Positions 1 to 8,629 of a stretch of 64,000 nucleotides of DNA are shown here, in pieces (the first letter of the stretch is position 1; every line of letters begins with the position of its first letter). Position numbers and translations under genes: made by a program. The stretch is from Pelagibius sp. (GTDB lineage: Bacteria; Pseudomonadota; Alphaproteobacteria; Kiloniellales; Kiloniellaceae): positions 1-64,000 of the forward strand of contig JANQMC010000012.1 in assembly GCA_028280305.1 (NCBI GenBank), read 5' to 3'. The notes beneath the pieces were generated by a model. The model was not told where the DNA came from. It searched no databases and worked only from the letters and a program-made list of their open reading frames with translations.

Positions 1-569
1 CGACTTGCCACCGCATCGTGACGGGCGGTGCCGGCGCGCGGTTGCAGCAAGCCGCCCGCGATGGGAAAGCGGGCCTGGGCCGATACGTCGAGCCCGGGCA
101 CGAACTTCGCGACCTCGTCACGGTCCAGCAGTTCGGCATCGATGCCGTGCAGCCGCATGGCATTGCCGCGCTGGGCGTAGCTGTCCATCTGGCCCGGTGT
201 ATGGGCCAGGTTGAGCACGCCGCGCGAAGAAAACATCACGTTGTAGTTCAGGTCCCGGGAGAGATCCTCCCAGAGCTTCATGGAATGTTCGTAAAAATGG
301 GCATTGGGCGGCAACAGGTAGTTGGAGCGCACGATGGTGGTGTTGCGCCCAATGTTGCCGCTGCCCAGCCAGCCCTTTTCCAACACCGCCACGTTGGTGA
401 TGCCGTGTTCCTTGGCCAGGTAATAGGCCGTCGCCAAGCCGTGTCCGCCGCCCCCTACGATGATCACGTCATAGGCGGGTTTAGGCTCCGGCGCGCGCCA
501 GACCCGCTCCCAGTTGCGGTTGCCGGTCAGCGCGTTGCTGAGCAGGGAAAAGATCGAATATCGAGCCAT
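1..569 (-). CDS. soxB: Sarcosine oxidase beta subunit, N-terminal part (runs off the window)
   Basis: The gene begins at the ATG at 569 (minus strand) and leaves the window on the left, so only 189 residues are visible. The N-terminal extension before the Rossmann fold (MARYSIFSLLSN...), the FAD-binding GGGGHG at residues 39-44, and the SGNIGRNTTIVRSNYL region are characteristic of SoxB of heterotetrameric sarcosine oxidase, which oxidises sarcosine to glycine, formaldehyde and H2O2 with folate involvement. A TARHDAVA segment near the cut edge contains His184, which I take to be the family's covalent-FMN histidine (recalled, not aligned). soxD, soxA and soxG would be expected beyond the left edge. 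The visible part is intact. Confidence 0.9.
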   Translation of the reverse strand, partial: MARYSIFSLLSNALTGNRNWERVWRAPEPKPAYDVIIVGGGGHGLATAYYLAKEHGITNVAVLEKGWLGSGNIGRNTTIVRSNYLLPPNAHFYEHSMKLWEDLSRDLNYNVMFSSRGVLNLAHTPGQMDSYAQRGNAMRLHGIDAELLDRDEVAKFVPGLDVSAQARFPIAGGLLQPRAGTARHDAVAS

Positions 570-732
570 GGCAGGACTTTAGGGTGATTCTCAACACCCT
601 ATTTATGCCCATACGACAGCCACAGTCCAGAAAACGTCCATCGGCGTTTCAACGCCGCCGGTTCTGCAAGGCAGAGCCGCGCCCGTGGCGGACTGAGCAG
701 CCCTGCTTCTTCCACGCCAAAGCCGTCCCCGA

Positions 733-1701
733 TCATTCGTCCAGCGTCACCGGCGTCAAGAAGCCCGGCGGTTTGATGGCCAGCACCGAACAGTCGATTT
801 GGTAGAGTACGTTTTCGGCGGTGTTTCCGATCACGAAGCCCGGAATGCCGGTGCGGGCCACGGTTCCCATAACGATAACATCGACGCCCAGCTCCTGCGC
901 CAGTCTTGAAATGATCTCGCCGGCCCGGCCTTTGGGCAGATGCGTCTTGGGCTCGACCGCATCGTAGACCTCCGACCCGAGCCAGCTTCTTGCTTTCTCC
1001 AAGAGCCGGCTGAGCCAATGACGGTGCTGCTGGCGCACGTCGGTGACGTAGCGCTCCACCGTTTCCTCGTCGGCGCCGGCCCGCGCCCCTCTCATGAGCG
1101 TTTCGCCGATGGCATCCCAGGCGTGAACAACATGAAACTCGCTTTGCTCGAAGGAGGCGAGCGATCCGCCCATCTCCAGGATCATGCGGTTGAGAGGCTC
1201 GGCAGGATCACTGCCTGTGGAATCGAGATCGCTGAAATCGACACAGGCCATCACCCGCCGGATCGGCGTCGGTCCATCAGCCTTTATCAGCCATACCGGG
1301 CAAGGGCACTTGCGCAGCAGATGCATGTCAAGAGAGCCGAAAAGCCAGCTAACCGGGCCGACGTCTTTGTCCGTCGATTTGATGACCAGGTCGTGGCGGT
1401 TCCGCAGAACCGCGCGAATGATCTCCAGAAAAGGCGTTCCCTCAATGATTCTGGACTCGACCTCCACCCGATCGGCCACCCAGGCAGTCAGCCGGTCCAC
1501 CGACGCCTGCAACTGCTCAATGCGGGCTTGCCATAGCAATGGGGACGTCAGCCGGCTCAGATAGGTGGGCACCTTTTCCATCACCAGGATCACCGTCAAG
1601 CGAGCCCCGTTCCGCTCTGCCAAGGCAACGGCATGATGAAAAGCTGGCGGGACGATCCCAGAAGAATCGGCCACATAGAGGATGTTCTTGAACCGTTTCA
1701 T
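733..1701 (-). CDS. Tandem-domain universal stress protein (UspA family)
   Basis: 322 residues with two consecutive Usp alpha/beta domains (about 1-150 and 155-310). The second ends in the typical signature DVIVMGTVARTGIPG followed by GNTAENVLYQIDCSVLAIKPPGF, with a G-2x-G-9x-G(S/T/N)-type nucleotide loop. Two-domain Usps of this length resemble UspE. Such proteins support survival under low oxygen or energy stress; the biochemical role is not fixed. It is transcribed away from the HTH/P-type ATPase genes, sharing the 224-base upstream region that carries an FNR-type box. The start at 1701 has a GGGGA stretch about ten bases upstream. Confidence 0.85.
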   Translation of the reverse strand: MKRFKNILYVADSSGIVPPAFHHAVALAERNGARLTVILVMEKVPTYLSRLTSPLLWQARIEQLQASVDRLTAWVADRVEVESRIIEGTPFLEIIRAVLRNRHDLVIKSTDKDVGPVSWLFGSLDMHLLRKCPCPVWLIKADGPTPIRRVMACVDFSDLDSTGSDPAEPLNRMILEMGGSLASFEQSEFHVVHAWDAIGETLMRGARAGADEETVERYVTDVRQQHRHWLSRLLEKARSWLGSEVYDAVEPKTHLPKGRAGEIISRLAQELGVDVIVMGTVARTGIPGFVIGNTAENVLYQIDCSVLAIKPPGFLTPVTLDE

Positions 1702-1848
1702 TCAGTGCTTTCCCCGGCTGGAACCAGTTTCCCGATGTTTCTTGTCACCCAAAGGATCGTCGCTGGGCTGGTCGGCTTCGGCCTGTTCGATCATCGACGA
1801 GCGATGTCGTAACTCTGGGAAGCTTGTGCCCAACAGTGATTAATGGCA

Positions 1849-1862
1849 TTGATTTGGGTCAA
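1849..1862. promoter_or_regulatory. FNR/FixK-type box
   Basis: TTGAT-TTGG-GTCAA matches the FNR/FixK/Anr consensus TTGAT-N4-ATCAA at 9 of 10 arm positions. It sits between the divergent universal stress protein (start 1701) and HTH/ATPase/antiporter genes (start 1925). Its centre is about 69 bases before the HTH start, compatible with a class II (-41.5) activator position and a short leader. This suggests low-oxygen control of the module. Confidence 0.7.
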
Positions 1863-1865
1863 AGA

Positions 1866-1928
1866 CGCTTAGATAGCATTCAACGATGCTTAAATGCGTC
1901 AGTTTGAACTATAAGGCGCTTAGGATGC
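1866..1928 (+). repeat. Three direct repeats CGCTTAG-(G)-ATGC, candidate autoregulatory operator
   Basis: Copies lie at 1866-1877 (CGCTTAGATAGC), 1887-1897 (TGCTTAAATGC) and 1917-1928 (CGCTTAGGATGC). The last overlaps the ATG of the small HTH gene. Spacing between copy starts is 21 and 30 bases. They lie directly downstream of the FNR-type box, so a protein bound here would cover the promoter and start region. Confidence 0.5.
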
Positions 1929-2122
1929 TGAGCAGACCGTTCTTCACCACTCACGAGATTGCGGAGCTTCTCAAAGTCAGCGAAGCGACTGTCCGCAACT
2001 GGATTCATGAGGGTGAGCTGCGGGCCGTGAGGTTGGGCCGCGATTTCCGGGTGGCCGCCAAGGACCTTGAGGCCTTCGTGAACGCGCGCGCTACGCAGCC
2101 CGAGCCGGATCAAAAAGACTGA
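1925..2122 (+). CDS. Small excisionase/MerR-type helix-turn-helix protein
   Basis: 65 residues from the ATG at 1925. FFTTHEIAELLKVSEATVRNWIHEGELRAVRLGRDFRV is a single HTH_17/excisionase-type winged helix that nearly fills the protein, ending in a short charged tail. Such stand-alone domains usually bind DNA as architectural or repressor proteins. An upstream ATG at 1886 is in frame but has no ribosome site and would put the direct repeats inside the coding region; I prefer 1925. It precedes the P-type ATPase gene by 72 bases on the same strand, so it is probably the local regulator of the ATPase-antiporter pair. No phage or integrase gene is nearby, so a true excisionase role is unlikely. 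Confidence 0.75.
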   Translation: MLSRPFFTTHEIAELLKVSEATVRNWIHEGELRAVRLGRDFRVAAKDLEAFVNARATQPEPDQKD

Positions 2123-2194
2123 TCGAGCTGACAGTGTCGGGACCGGCTTCGGTAAGCCGGCCCCTGAATCGCGAACTTGAGAAGGCGCGACGTC

Positions 2195-4999
2195 ATGGCA
2201 GCTATCGAGCAGCAGAAATTGCCGGCCGCACCGGCGATCCAACAGAGCGGGACACCGTCCTGGCACGCGTTGACCGCCGAGGAAGTCCTGGCGGACCGGG
2301 CAGGGCGAGCCAGCGGCCTGACGCCGGAAGAGGCGCAGGCGCGGCTCGCCGAACACGGCCCCAACCGCTTGCCGGCACCCAAGCGTCCGAGCGCGCTGCG
2401 CCGCTTCCTCGCCCAGTTCCATAACCTGCTGATCTATGTGCTCCTGGGCGCCGCGGCGCTGACCGCGGCGCTCGGCCATTGGGTCGACACACAGGTCATA
2501 TTGGCGGTGGCGGTCGTCAACGCGATCATCGGTTTCGTTCAGGAAGGCAAGGCAGCAAAGGCGCTGGAGGCCATCAGGCAGATGCTGTCGCCCTCGGCGA
2601 CCGTTTTGCGCCAGGGCCAGCGGATGACGGTCCCGGCCGAGGATCTGGTGCCCGGCGATCTGGTGATCCTGGAGCCGGGGGACAAGGTGCCGGCCGACGT
2701 CCGGCTGACGCGTGTCAAGGGTTTGAGACTGCAGGAGGCGGCCCTGACCGGTGAGTCGGTTCCGGTCGACAAGGCGCTGCAGCCGGTTCCCGAGGAGGCA
2801 CCCCTCGGCGACCGCGCTTCCATGGCCTATGCCGGCACCCTGGTGGTCGCCGGTCAGGCTGCGGGTGTCGTTGCCGAGACCGGGCTGCGTACCGAGATCG
2901 GCCGCATCAGCGGCATGCTCACCCAGGTCGAAAGGCTGTCCACGCCGCTGCTGCGCCAGATGAACGTTTTCGCCCGTTGGCTGACGGTGGCGGTGGTCGC
3001 CATGGCGGGCCTCGTTTTTGCCTTTGGCGTGGCCCTTCGCGATTTCACGTCGGTCGAGATGTTCATGGTCGTCGTCGGGCTCGCCGTGGCGGCCATTCCC
3101 GAAGGGCTCCCGGCGATCCTGACCGTCACTCTGGCCATCGGGGTACAGCGCATGGCATCGCGCAACGCCATCGTGCGCCGCCTGCCGGCGATCGAAACCC
3201 TCGGTTCGGTTTCCATCATCTGCTCCGACAAGACCGGTACCATGACGCGTAACGAGATGACGGTGTCCCGGATCGCCACGACCATCGACAGTGTCGACGT
3301 CGGTGGCGTCGGCTATGAGCCGCGCGGCGGCTTCAGTCTCGACGGTCGCGAGATTCTGCCGGAACACCATCCTCTGCTCTCGGCGGCCATCCGCTGCGCG
3401 CTGCTGTGCAACGACTCCAGCCTGACGCAGCGTGACGGCGCCTGGACAGTGCAGGGCGACCCGATGGAGGGCGCGCTGCTGACGACCGGACTCAAAGCCG
3501 GTCTCGACCCGGCCCTGGAATCCCGGTCTTTTCCGCGCAGCGATGTGATTCCTTTCGACGCAGAACATCGTTTCATGGCGACGCTGCACCACGGCGAAGC
3601 GGGGCAGGGCTGGATTTACCTGAAGGGTGCGCCGGAACAGGTTATCGAGATCTGCACACGGCAACGTGGGCCGGATGGCGAATCGCCGATTGATCCCGGG
3701 TATTGGCACGACCGCATCAGCCAGATGGCTTCCCAGGGGCAGCGGGTTCTGGCCGTCGCCGCCAAAGCGGTTGACACCGATCACCGTGAGCTCAGGTTCG
3801 GCGATGTTGAAGAGGACATGACGCTGTTGGGCCTGTTTGGACTGATCGATCCGCCAAGGCAGGAGGCTGTCGCGGCGGTCGCCGAATGCCGCTCCGCCGG
3901 TATTCAGGTGAAGATGATCACCGGCGACCATGGAGAAACGGCACGCGCCATTGGCGGGCAGCTCGGTCTCGCCAACCACCGCGATGTGTTGACGGGCGCG
4001 GATCTGGACTCCCTGGACGACACGGCGCTGATGGGCCGGGCCGCCGAGGTCGACATCTTCGCGCGGACCAGTCCCGCGCACAAACTGCGCCTGGTGCAGG
4101 CCTTGCAGGCCGGCGGGCAGGTCGTTGCCATGACGGGGGACGGCGTCAACGATGCGCCGGCCCTCAAGCGCGCCGATGTCGGCGTGGCCATGGGCGGCAA
4201 CGGTACCGAAGCGGCCAAAGAAGCCGCGGAGATGGTCTTGGCTGACGATAATTTCGCTTCTATCGCCACCGCGGTGCGCGAAGGGCGAACGGTCTATGAC
4301 AATCTGAAGAAGGCGATTGTCTTCCTGTTGCCGGTGAACGGCGGCGAGTCCTTCGCGATCATCATTGCTATTCTTCTGGGATACACCCTGCCGATCACGC
4401 CCCTGCAGATCCTCTGGGTCAACATGGTGAGCTCCGTTGGCCTAGCCATTGCCTTGGCTTTCGAGCCGACGGAGGCCGATGTGATGAAACGCCCGCCGCG
4501 GCCGGCCGGGGCGCCGATGCTTTCGGGCTTTCTCGTGTGGCGCATTTTCTTCGTCTCGGCACTCTTCGTGTCCGGGGTCTTCGGGATCTTCCTTTGGACG
4601 CGCAGCCATGGCGCCAGCCTGGAGGAGGCGCGCACCTATGCGGTCAATACGCTGGTCGTCATGGAGGTCTTCTACCTGTTCAGCGTGCGCTACCTGAGGG
4701 CGCCGTCCTTGACGCTGAAGGGTATCATGGGCACGCGGGCGGTGCTCGTCGCCGTTGCCGTGGTGACGGCCCTGCAGCTCGTTTTCACCTATGCACCTTT
4801 CATGGAAGCCTTCTTCGACACACGTCCGGTCGATTTCATCCATGGAGTCGAGATCATTTGCGTCGGCGTCGCGCTCTTCACGGTTCTGGAGATCGAAAAG
4901 CAGTTGCTCATGCGGCTGACCGGCCGGCGTGGCAGTTCCAACGGCGCCGGGCCGGGCGCAACCCTTGGGAGGGCGCCGATGGGCCGGCGCGATACTTGA
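2195..4999 (+). CDS. P2-type cation-transporting ATPase
   Basis: 934 residues from the ATG at 2195, which has GAAGG nine bases upstream; a TTG at 2177 is possible but less well placed. Order: N-terminal cation-ATPase domain, two TM helices, actuator loop with TGES (185-188), the membrane PEGLP motif (302-306), phosphorylation motif DKTGT with Asp345, nucleotide-binding domain with a KGAPE loop, hinge TGDGVNDAP (647-655), then six C-terminal TM helices. PEGLP and overall length place it with SERCA/PMR1-like P2A pumps (Ca2+ or Mn2+), although bacterial relatives are often annotated simply as cation pumps. It ends in TGATG, the A being shared with the start of the antiporter gene, so translation is probably coupled. 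Confidence 0.9.
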   Translation: MAAIEQQKLPAAPAIQQSGTPSWHALTAEEVLADRAGRASGLTPEEAQARLAEHGPNRLPAPKRPSALRRFLAQFHNLLIYVLLGAAALTAALGHWVDTQVILAVAVVNAIIGFVQEGKAAKALEAIRQMLSPSATVLRQGQRMTVPAEDLVPGDLVILEPGDKVPADVRLTRVKGLRLQEAALTGESVPVDKALQPVPEEAPLGDRASMAYAGTLVVAGQAAGVVAETGLRTEIGRISGMLTQVERLSTPLLRQMNVFARWLTVAVVAMAGLVFAFGVALRDFTSVEMFMVVVGLAVAAIPEGLPAILTVTLAIGVQRMASRNAIVRRLPAIETLGSVSIICSDKTGTMTRNEMTVSRIATTIDSVDVGGVGYEPRGGFSLDGREILPEHHPLLSAAIRCALLCNDSSLTQRDGAWTVQGDPMEGALLTTGLKAGLDPALESRSFPRSDVIPFDAEHRFMATLHHGEAGQGWIYLKGAPEQVIEICTRQRGPDGESPIDPGYWHDRISQMASQGQRVLAVAAKAVDTDHRELRFGDVEEDMTLLGLFGLIDPPRQEAVAAVAECRSAGIQVKMITGDHGETARAIGGQLGLANHRDVLTGADLDSLDDTALMGRAAEVDIFARTSPAHKLRLVQALQAGGQVVAMTGDGVNDAPALKRADVGVAMGGNGTEAAKEAAEMVLADDNFASIATAVREGRTVYDNLKKAIVFLLPVNGGESFAIIIAILLGYTLPITPLQILWVNMVSSVGLAIALAFEPTEADVMKRPPRPAGAPMLSGFLVWRIFFVSALFVSGVFGIFLWTRSHGASLEEARTYAVNTLVVMEVFYLFSVRYLRAPSLTLKGIMGTRAVLVAVAVVTALQLVFTYAPFMEAFFDTRPVDFIHGVEIICVGVALFTVLEIEKQLLMRLTGRRGSSNGAGPGATLGRAPMGRRDT

Positions 5000-6717
5000 T
5001 GCTGGAAATCGTTTCCGTCTCTGTTTTCTACGAGGTCGCCGCGCTTCTCGTCCTGGCGGCGGCGGTGGGTCTGGTCGGTGTACTGCTGAAGCAGCCGCTG
5101 ATCGTCAGTTTCATCGCCGTCGGCATTCTTGCCGGACCGTCCCTGCTCGACATCGCGCGCTCGGACGAGCAGATCAATCTCCTGGCCGAGTTGGGGATCG
5201 CGGTGCTGCTGTTTTTGGTCGGCCTCAAGCTCGACGTAAAGCTGGTACGGACCCTGGGTGTGGTGGCTCTCACGACGGGTCTTGGACAGGTCGCATTCAC
5301 CTCAATCATCGGTTTCGCGCTTGGCCTGGCGCTTGGGTTGGGCTACGTGACCAGCCTCTACGTCGCCGTCGCCCTGACCTTCTCCAGCACCATCATCATC
5401 GTCAAGCTGCTCTCCGACAAGCGGGAGATCGACTCCCTCCATGGGCGCGTGGCGCTCGGCTTCCTGATCGTTCAGGATCTGGTTGTCGTCCTGGCCATGC
5501 TCGTGATGTCGGGAATAGGCGCCGGTGCCCAGAGTGATTCGGCGTTCACGGATGTGGCGCTTGTTTTTGCCTATGGTGCGCTCATGCTGTTGGCGGTCGG
5601 TCTCTTCATCCGCTTTGCTGCGGAGCGTCTGGTGGAGCGCCTTGCCCAGGCACCCGAACTGATGGTCTGCTTCGCGATCGGCTGGGCCGCCTTGTTCGCC
5701 GCTGCCGGGGACTATCTTGGTTTCAGTAAGGAGCTCGGCGGGCTGCTCGCGGGCGTCTCGCTGGCATCGACCCAATTTCGCGAAGCATTGGCGGCGCGGC
5801 TGGCGCCGCTGCGGGATTTTCTGCTGCTCTTCTTCTTCATTGCCCTGGGGGCGGGGCTCGACCTCTCTCTGCTGGACGAGCAGATACCGGCGGCACTGGT
5901 CTTCTCGCTCTTTGTTCTGATCGGCAACCCGCTGATTGTCCTCATCATCATGGGGGCCATGGGGTACCGCAAGCGGACCGGCTTCCTCGCCGGCCTAACG
6001 GTCGCCCAGATCAGTGAGTTTTCCCTGATCTTCGCGGCAGTTGGTGTTTCGCTCGGCCATATCGGGGCCGAAACCCTCGGTCTGGTCACTCTGGTCGGGC
6101 TGATCACGATTTCGCTTTCGACCTATATGATCACCTATTCGCATCATCTCTTTGCCTGGCTCGAGCCCTTCCTGGGCATCTTCGAGCGCAGTCAAACGCC
6201 GCGCGAGTCCGTTGCCGACCTGGGGGAGGCCTCCGGGCGCTACGATGTCATACTCTTTGGTCTCGGCCGTTACGGTGGCGCCATTGCACAGCGTCTCAGT
6301 CACCGCGGTCTTCAGGTGCTTGGCGTCGACTTCAACCCGGCCGTGGTGAAGGACTGGCGCGAACAGGGGCTGGACGTTGCCTACGGCGACGCCACCGACC
6401 CCGAGTTCATCGCCAGCCTGCCCCTGAAGGGCGCAAGTTGGGCGGTTTCCGGGGTCCCGGAACATGAAACCGGCGTCACCCATGAGGACGCGCGCCTGGG
6501 AATGATCGATGGGCTGCGGGCCGCCGGCTTTGCCGGCCGTGTCGCGGTGACGGTCCAGCGCGGCGCGGACGGCGAGTCTCTGGCAACCCGTGGCGCCGAC
6601 CTGATCCTGCAGCCCTTCCGCGACGCCGCCGATCAGGCCGCCCAACTTATTCTTGGTGAAGACCTGCCCTCAGAGCCTACTTCTTTACAATCCAATCATG
6701 GGCCGGATCGTTCTTGA
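4999..6717 (+). CDS. Kef-type monovalent cation:proton antiporter with RCK_N domain
   Basis: 572 residues. About twelve TM segments of the CPA2 Na+/H+ exchanger fold occupy residues 5-390, including LFLVGLKLDVK and GFLIVQDLVVV. A cytoplasmic TrkA_N/RCK nucleotide-binding domain follows, with GLGRYG around 422-427. This is the KefB/KefC/YbaL architecture: K+ (or Na+) efflux in exchange for H+, gated through NAD(H) or glutathione adducts in the RCK domain. It overlaps the P-type ATPase stop by one base (TGATG). Its last 41 bases overlap the convergent iolB gene. No KefF/G-type ancillary gene is seen. The substrate ion cannot be told from sequence. Confidence 0.88.
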   Translation: MLEIVSVSVFYEVAALLVLAAAVGLVGVLLKQPLIVSFIAVGILAGPSLLDIARSDEQINLLAELGIAVLLFLVGLKLDVKLVRTLGVVALTTGLGQVAFTSIIGFALGLALGLGYVTSLYVAVALTFSSTIIIVKLLSDKREIDSLHGRVALGFLIVQDLVVVLAMLVMSGIGAGAQSDSAFTDVALVFAYGALMLLAVGLFIRFAAERLVERLAQAPELMVCFAIGWAALFAAAGDYLGFSKELGGLLAGVSLASTQFREALAARLAPLRDFLLLFFFIALGAGLDLSLLDEQIPAALVFSLFVLIGNPLIVLIIMGAMGYRKRTGFLAGLTVAQISEFSLIFAAVGVSLGHIGAETLGLVTLVGLITISLSTYMITYSHHLFAWLEPFLGIFERSQTPRESVADLGEASGRYDVILFGLGRYGGAIAQRLSHRGLQVLGVDFNPAVVKDWREQGLDVAYGDATDPEFIASLPLKGASWAVSGVPEHETGVTHEDARLGMIDGLRAAGFAGRVAVTVQRGADGESLATRGADLILQPFRDAADQAAQLILGEDLPSEPTSLQSNHGPDRS

Positions 6718-7480
6718 AGTGCCATTGGCGGATCGGGCCGGCCATGACGTTCAGGTAGTAGAGGTCGTAGCCGTGCGGGGCGCCGACGGGGTGGTAGCCG
6801 CGCGGGACCATCACGCAGGTGCCGTCCTCCACCGCCATGGTCTCGTCGAGGCTGCGGTCGTCGGTGTAGACGCGCTGGAAGGCGAAGCCCTGGGGCGGGT
6901 TCAGATGGTGGTAGTAGGTTTCCTCCAGGCTCGATTCCGTGGGGATGTTGTCGCTGTCGTGCTTGTGCGGCGGATAGCTCGACCAGTTGCCGTTGGGCGT
7001 AATGACTTCCACCACCAAGAGACTGTCGGCGGGTTCGGTTTCCGGCAGGATGTTGTAGATCAGGCGGCGGTTGGTGCCGCTGCCGCGTTCCTCGAAACCG
7101 ACGTCCTCCGGGGCGATGAGCCGCACGGGGTGGCCGCCTTTGCCGGGTGCGGAACAGACCGCTAGTTCCAGCTCGGTTTTTGCCGTCACTTTGTAAGTCT
7201 CGCCGTTGGGCACATAGACGGAGTAGGGAGCCTTGTCCTCGAAGACCGACATGCGCTCGCCCAGATCCGCGAAATTCTGGCCGGCCGCCTCGATATCCGC
7301 CTTGCCGGTTACCAGCACCAGGCAGACCTCTTCCGAGCCGGTCTCCCGCTCCAGGCTCTGGCCGGGTTTCAGCTTGAAGACCTTGAAGCCGACATGGCGC
7401 CAGCCGGCGGACTCCGGCGAGACGGAGAGGACCTCGCCGTCGGCATCGGGGCTTCGCGGTTTCACCAGTAGATTGGGCAT
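6677..7480 (-). CDS. iolB: 5-deoxy-glucuronate isomerase
   Basis: 267 residues from the ATG at 7480, preceded by an AGAGA purine stretch. It is a bicupin of the KduI/IolB family, with the metal-binding segment SSYPPHKHD and the C-terminal YHPVGAPHGYDLYYLNVMAG block. IolB converts 5-deoxy-D-glucuronate to 2-deoxy-5-keto-D-gluconate in myo-inositol degradation. It is the last gene of the minus-strand operon iolC-iolD-iolE-small gene-iolB. Its 3' end overlaps the convergent antiporter gene by 41 bases, so there is no room for a terminator between the two units. Confidence 0.95.
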   Translation of the reverse strand: MPNLLVKPRSPDADGEVLSVSPESAGWRHVGFKVFKLKPGQSLERETGSEEVCLVLVTGKADIEAAGQNFADLGERMSVFEDKAPYSVYVPNGETYKVTAKTELELAVCSAPGKGGHPVRLIAPEDVGFEERGSGTNRRLIYNILPETEPADSLLVVEVITPNGNWSSYPPHKHDSDNIPTESSLEETYYHHLNPPQGFAFQRVYTDDRSLDETMAVEDGTCVMVPRGYHPVGAPHGYDLYYLNVMAGPIRQWHFKNDPAHDWIVKK

Positions 7481-7518
7481 GTTCGGTCTCTCTTGGTCAG
7501 GGCTTGTGATGTGAGGCG

Positions 7519-7722
7519 TTAGTCTTCGTTGCTGCCGCCATCGCTGGGCGGTTCGTACTTGTAAAGGAAAGCCCAGATGGCATAGGCCAGGACGGCAAAG
7601 GAAATGATCTGCCAGAACGGCTGGTCGGCGATGCTCTCGACAATCAGCCAGAGGAAACAGACGGCGACGATCAGCACCCGCCGGTAAAGCGGGGCGAACC
7701 AGGGATGCGATGTGTCGAACAT
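7519..7722 (-). CDS. Small two-helix membrane protein (DUF3329-like) inside the iol operon
   Basis: 67 residues: MFDTSHPWFAPLYRRV, then two hydrophobic helices (about 15-32 and 37-54), then an acidic tail YEPPSDGGSNED. The HPWFxPLxRR...W motif resembles the DUF3329 family of short alphaproteobacterial membrane proteins (from memory). The start codon overlaps the iolE stop by one base (TGATG on the minus strand), so it is translated with iolE and is almost certainly real. Its function is unknown; it might assist membrane-linked transport or regulation of inositol use. No catalytic motif is visible. Confidence 0.75.
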   Translation of the reverse strand: MFDTSHPWFAPLYRRVLIVAVCFLWLIVESIADQPFWQIISFAVLAYAIWAFLYKYEPPSDGGSNED

Positions 7723-8609
7723 CAGAGCCCGGCCTCCGCGGCGAAGCGGGCGAGGTTGCTGTGACCCATGGCGGCATAGATGCCCGGGTTGGCTTTCTCC
7801 GGGTCCTGCTCGGCCTCCACCACCAACCAGCCCTGATACCCGGACTTATGCAGGGCCTCCAGCACGGCGGGGAAGTCGATACAGCCGTCGCCGGGCACGG
7901 TGAAAATTCCGGCGATCACAGCGTCGAGGAAGCTCATATTCTGGGCACGGACCTGATCCAGCACCTCGGCGCGCAGATCCTTGCAATGCACATGGGTGAT
8001 GCGCGATCCGTAGCGGCGGGCAAGGGCGACCGGATCGGCCCCGGACAAGATTGCATGGCCGGTGTCGAGCAGCAGTCCCACCGACTCACCGGTCGCGGCC
8101 ATAAAGGCTTCGATCTCGGCTCCGGTCTCCACGACCGTGCCGGCATGGTGGTGATAGGCCAGTTGCAGCCCCTCGGCGCGGACGTGATCGGCCACGGCGG
8201 TGACCCGTTTGGCGAAGGCCTCCATTTCCGCGGCCTCAATAGCCGGACTCTGTGAAAGCGGTATCTCCTGGCGGCCATGGATGGCGTTGCTGGTTTCGGC
8301 GAAAATCAGTTGGTCGCAACCCATCGCCTTCAGCAGGGCAAGATGCGGGCCGAGCGCTTCGATCTCCGCCGCAACATCGCGGGTCAGCAGGTGGCTGGAG
8401 TACCAGCCCGAGACCAGCGAGAGGGCGTGGTTTTCCAGCAGAGGCTCCAAAGTGGCGGCGTCGCGGGGGAACTTGTTGCCCATCTCGATGCCGACGAAAC
8501 CGGCGGCGCTGGCCTCGCGCAAGCAGGTTTCCAGAGGCGTTTCGCCGCCCAGGCTCTCAAGATCGTCGTTCGACCAGGCGATAGGATTGGTGCCGAGTTT
8601 TACGGACAT
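7722..8609 (-). CDS. iolE: myo-inosose-2 dehydratase
   Basis: 295 residues, the normal size for IolE, with a xylose-isomerase-like TIM barrel. Recognisable blocks are LGTNPIAWSNDDL at the N-terminus, YHHHAGTVVET with metal-ligand histidines in the middle, LLDTGHA, and HVHCKDLR. It removes water from 2-keto-myo-inositol to give the trihydroxy-cyclohexane-dione used by IolD. It lies 20 bases downstream of iolD and is coupled by a one-base overlap to the small membrane protein gene. Confidence 0.95.
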   Translation of the reverse strand: MSVKLGTNPIAWSNDDLESLGGETPLETCLREASAAGFVGIEMGNKFPRDAATLEPLLENHALSLVSGWYSSHLLTRDVAAEIEALGPHLALLKAMGCDQLIFAETSNAIHGRQEIPLSQSPAIEAAEMEAFAKRVTAVADHVRAEGLQLAYHHHAGTVVETGAEIEAFMAATGESVGLLLDTGHAILSGADPVALARRYGSRITHVHCKDLRAEVLDQVRAQNMSFLDAVIAGIFTVPGDGCIDFPAVLEALHKSGYQGWLVVEAEQDPEKANPGIYAAMGHSNLARFAAEAGL

Positions 8610-8629
8610 CGCGGTTGCTCTTGAGCTCG

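Noticed and set aside
1880-4081. Very long open frame on the minus strand opposite the P-type ATPase and HTH genes
   Set aside because: Its product is rich in His, Gln, Arg and Gly without any domain, and it lies antisense to a well-conserved ATPase; it is a GC-bias artefact.
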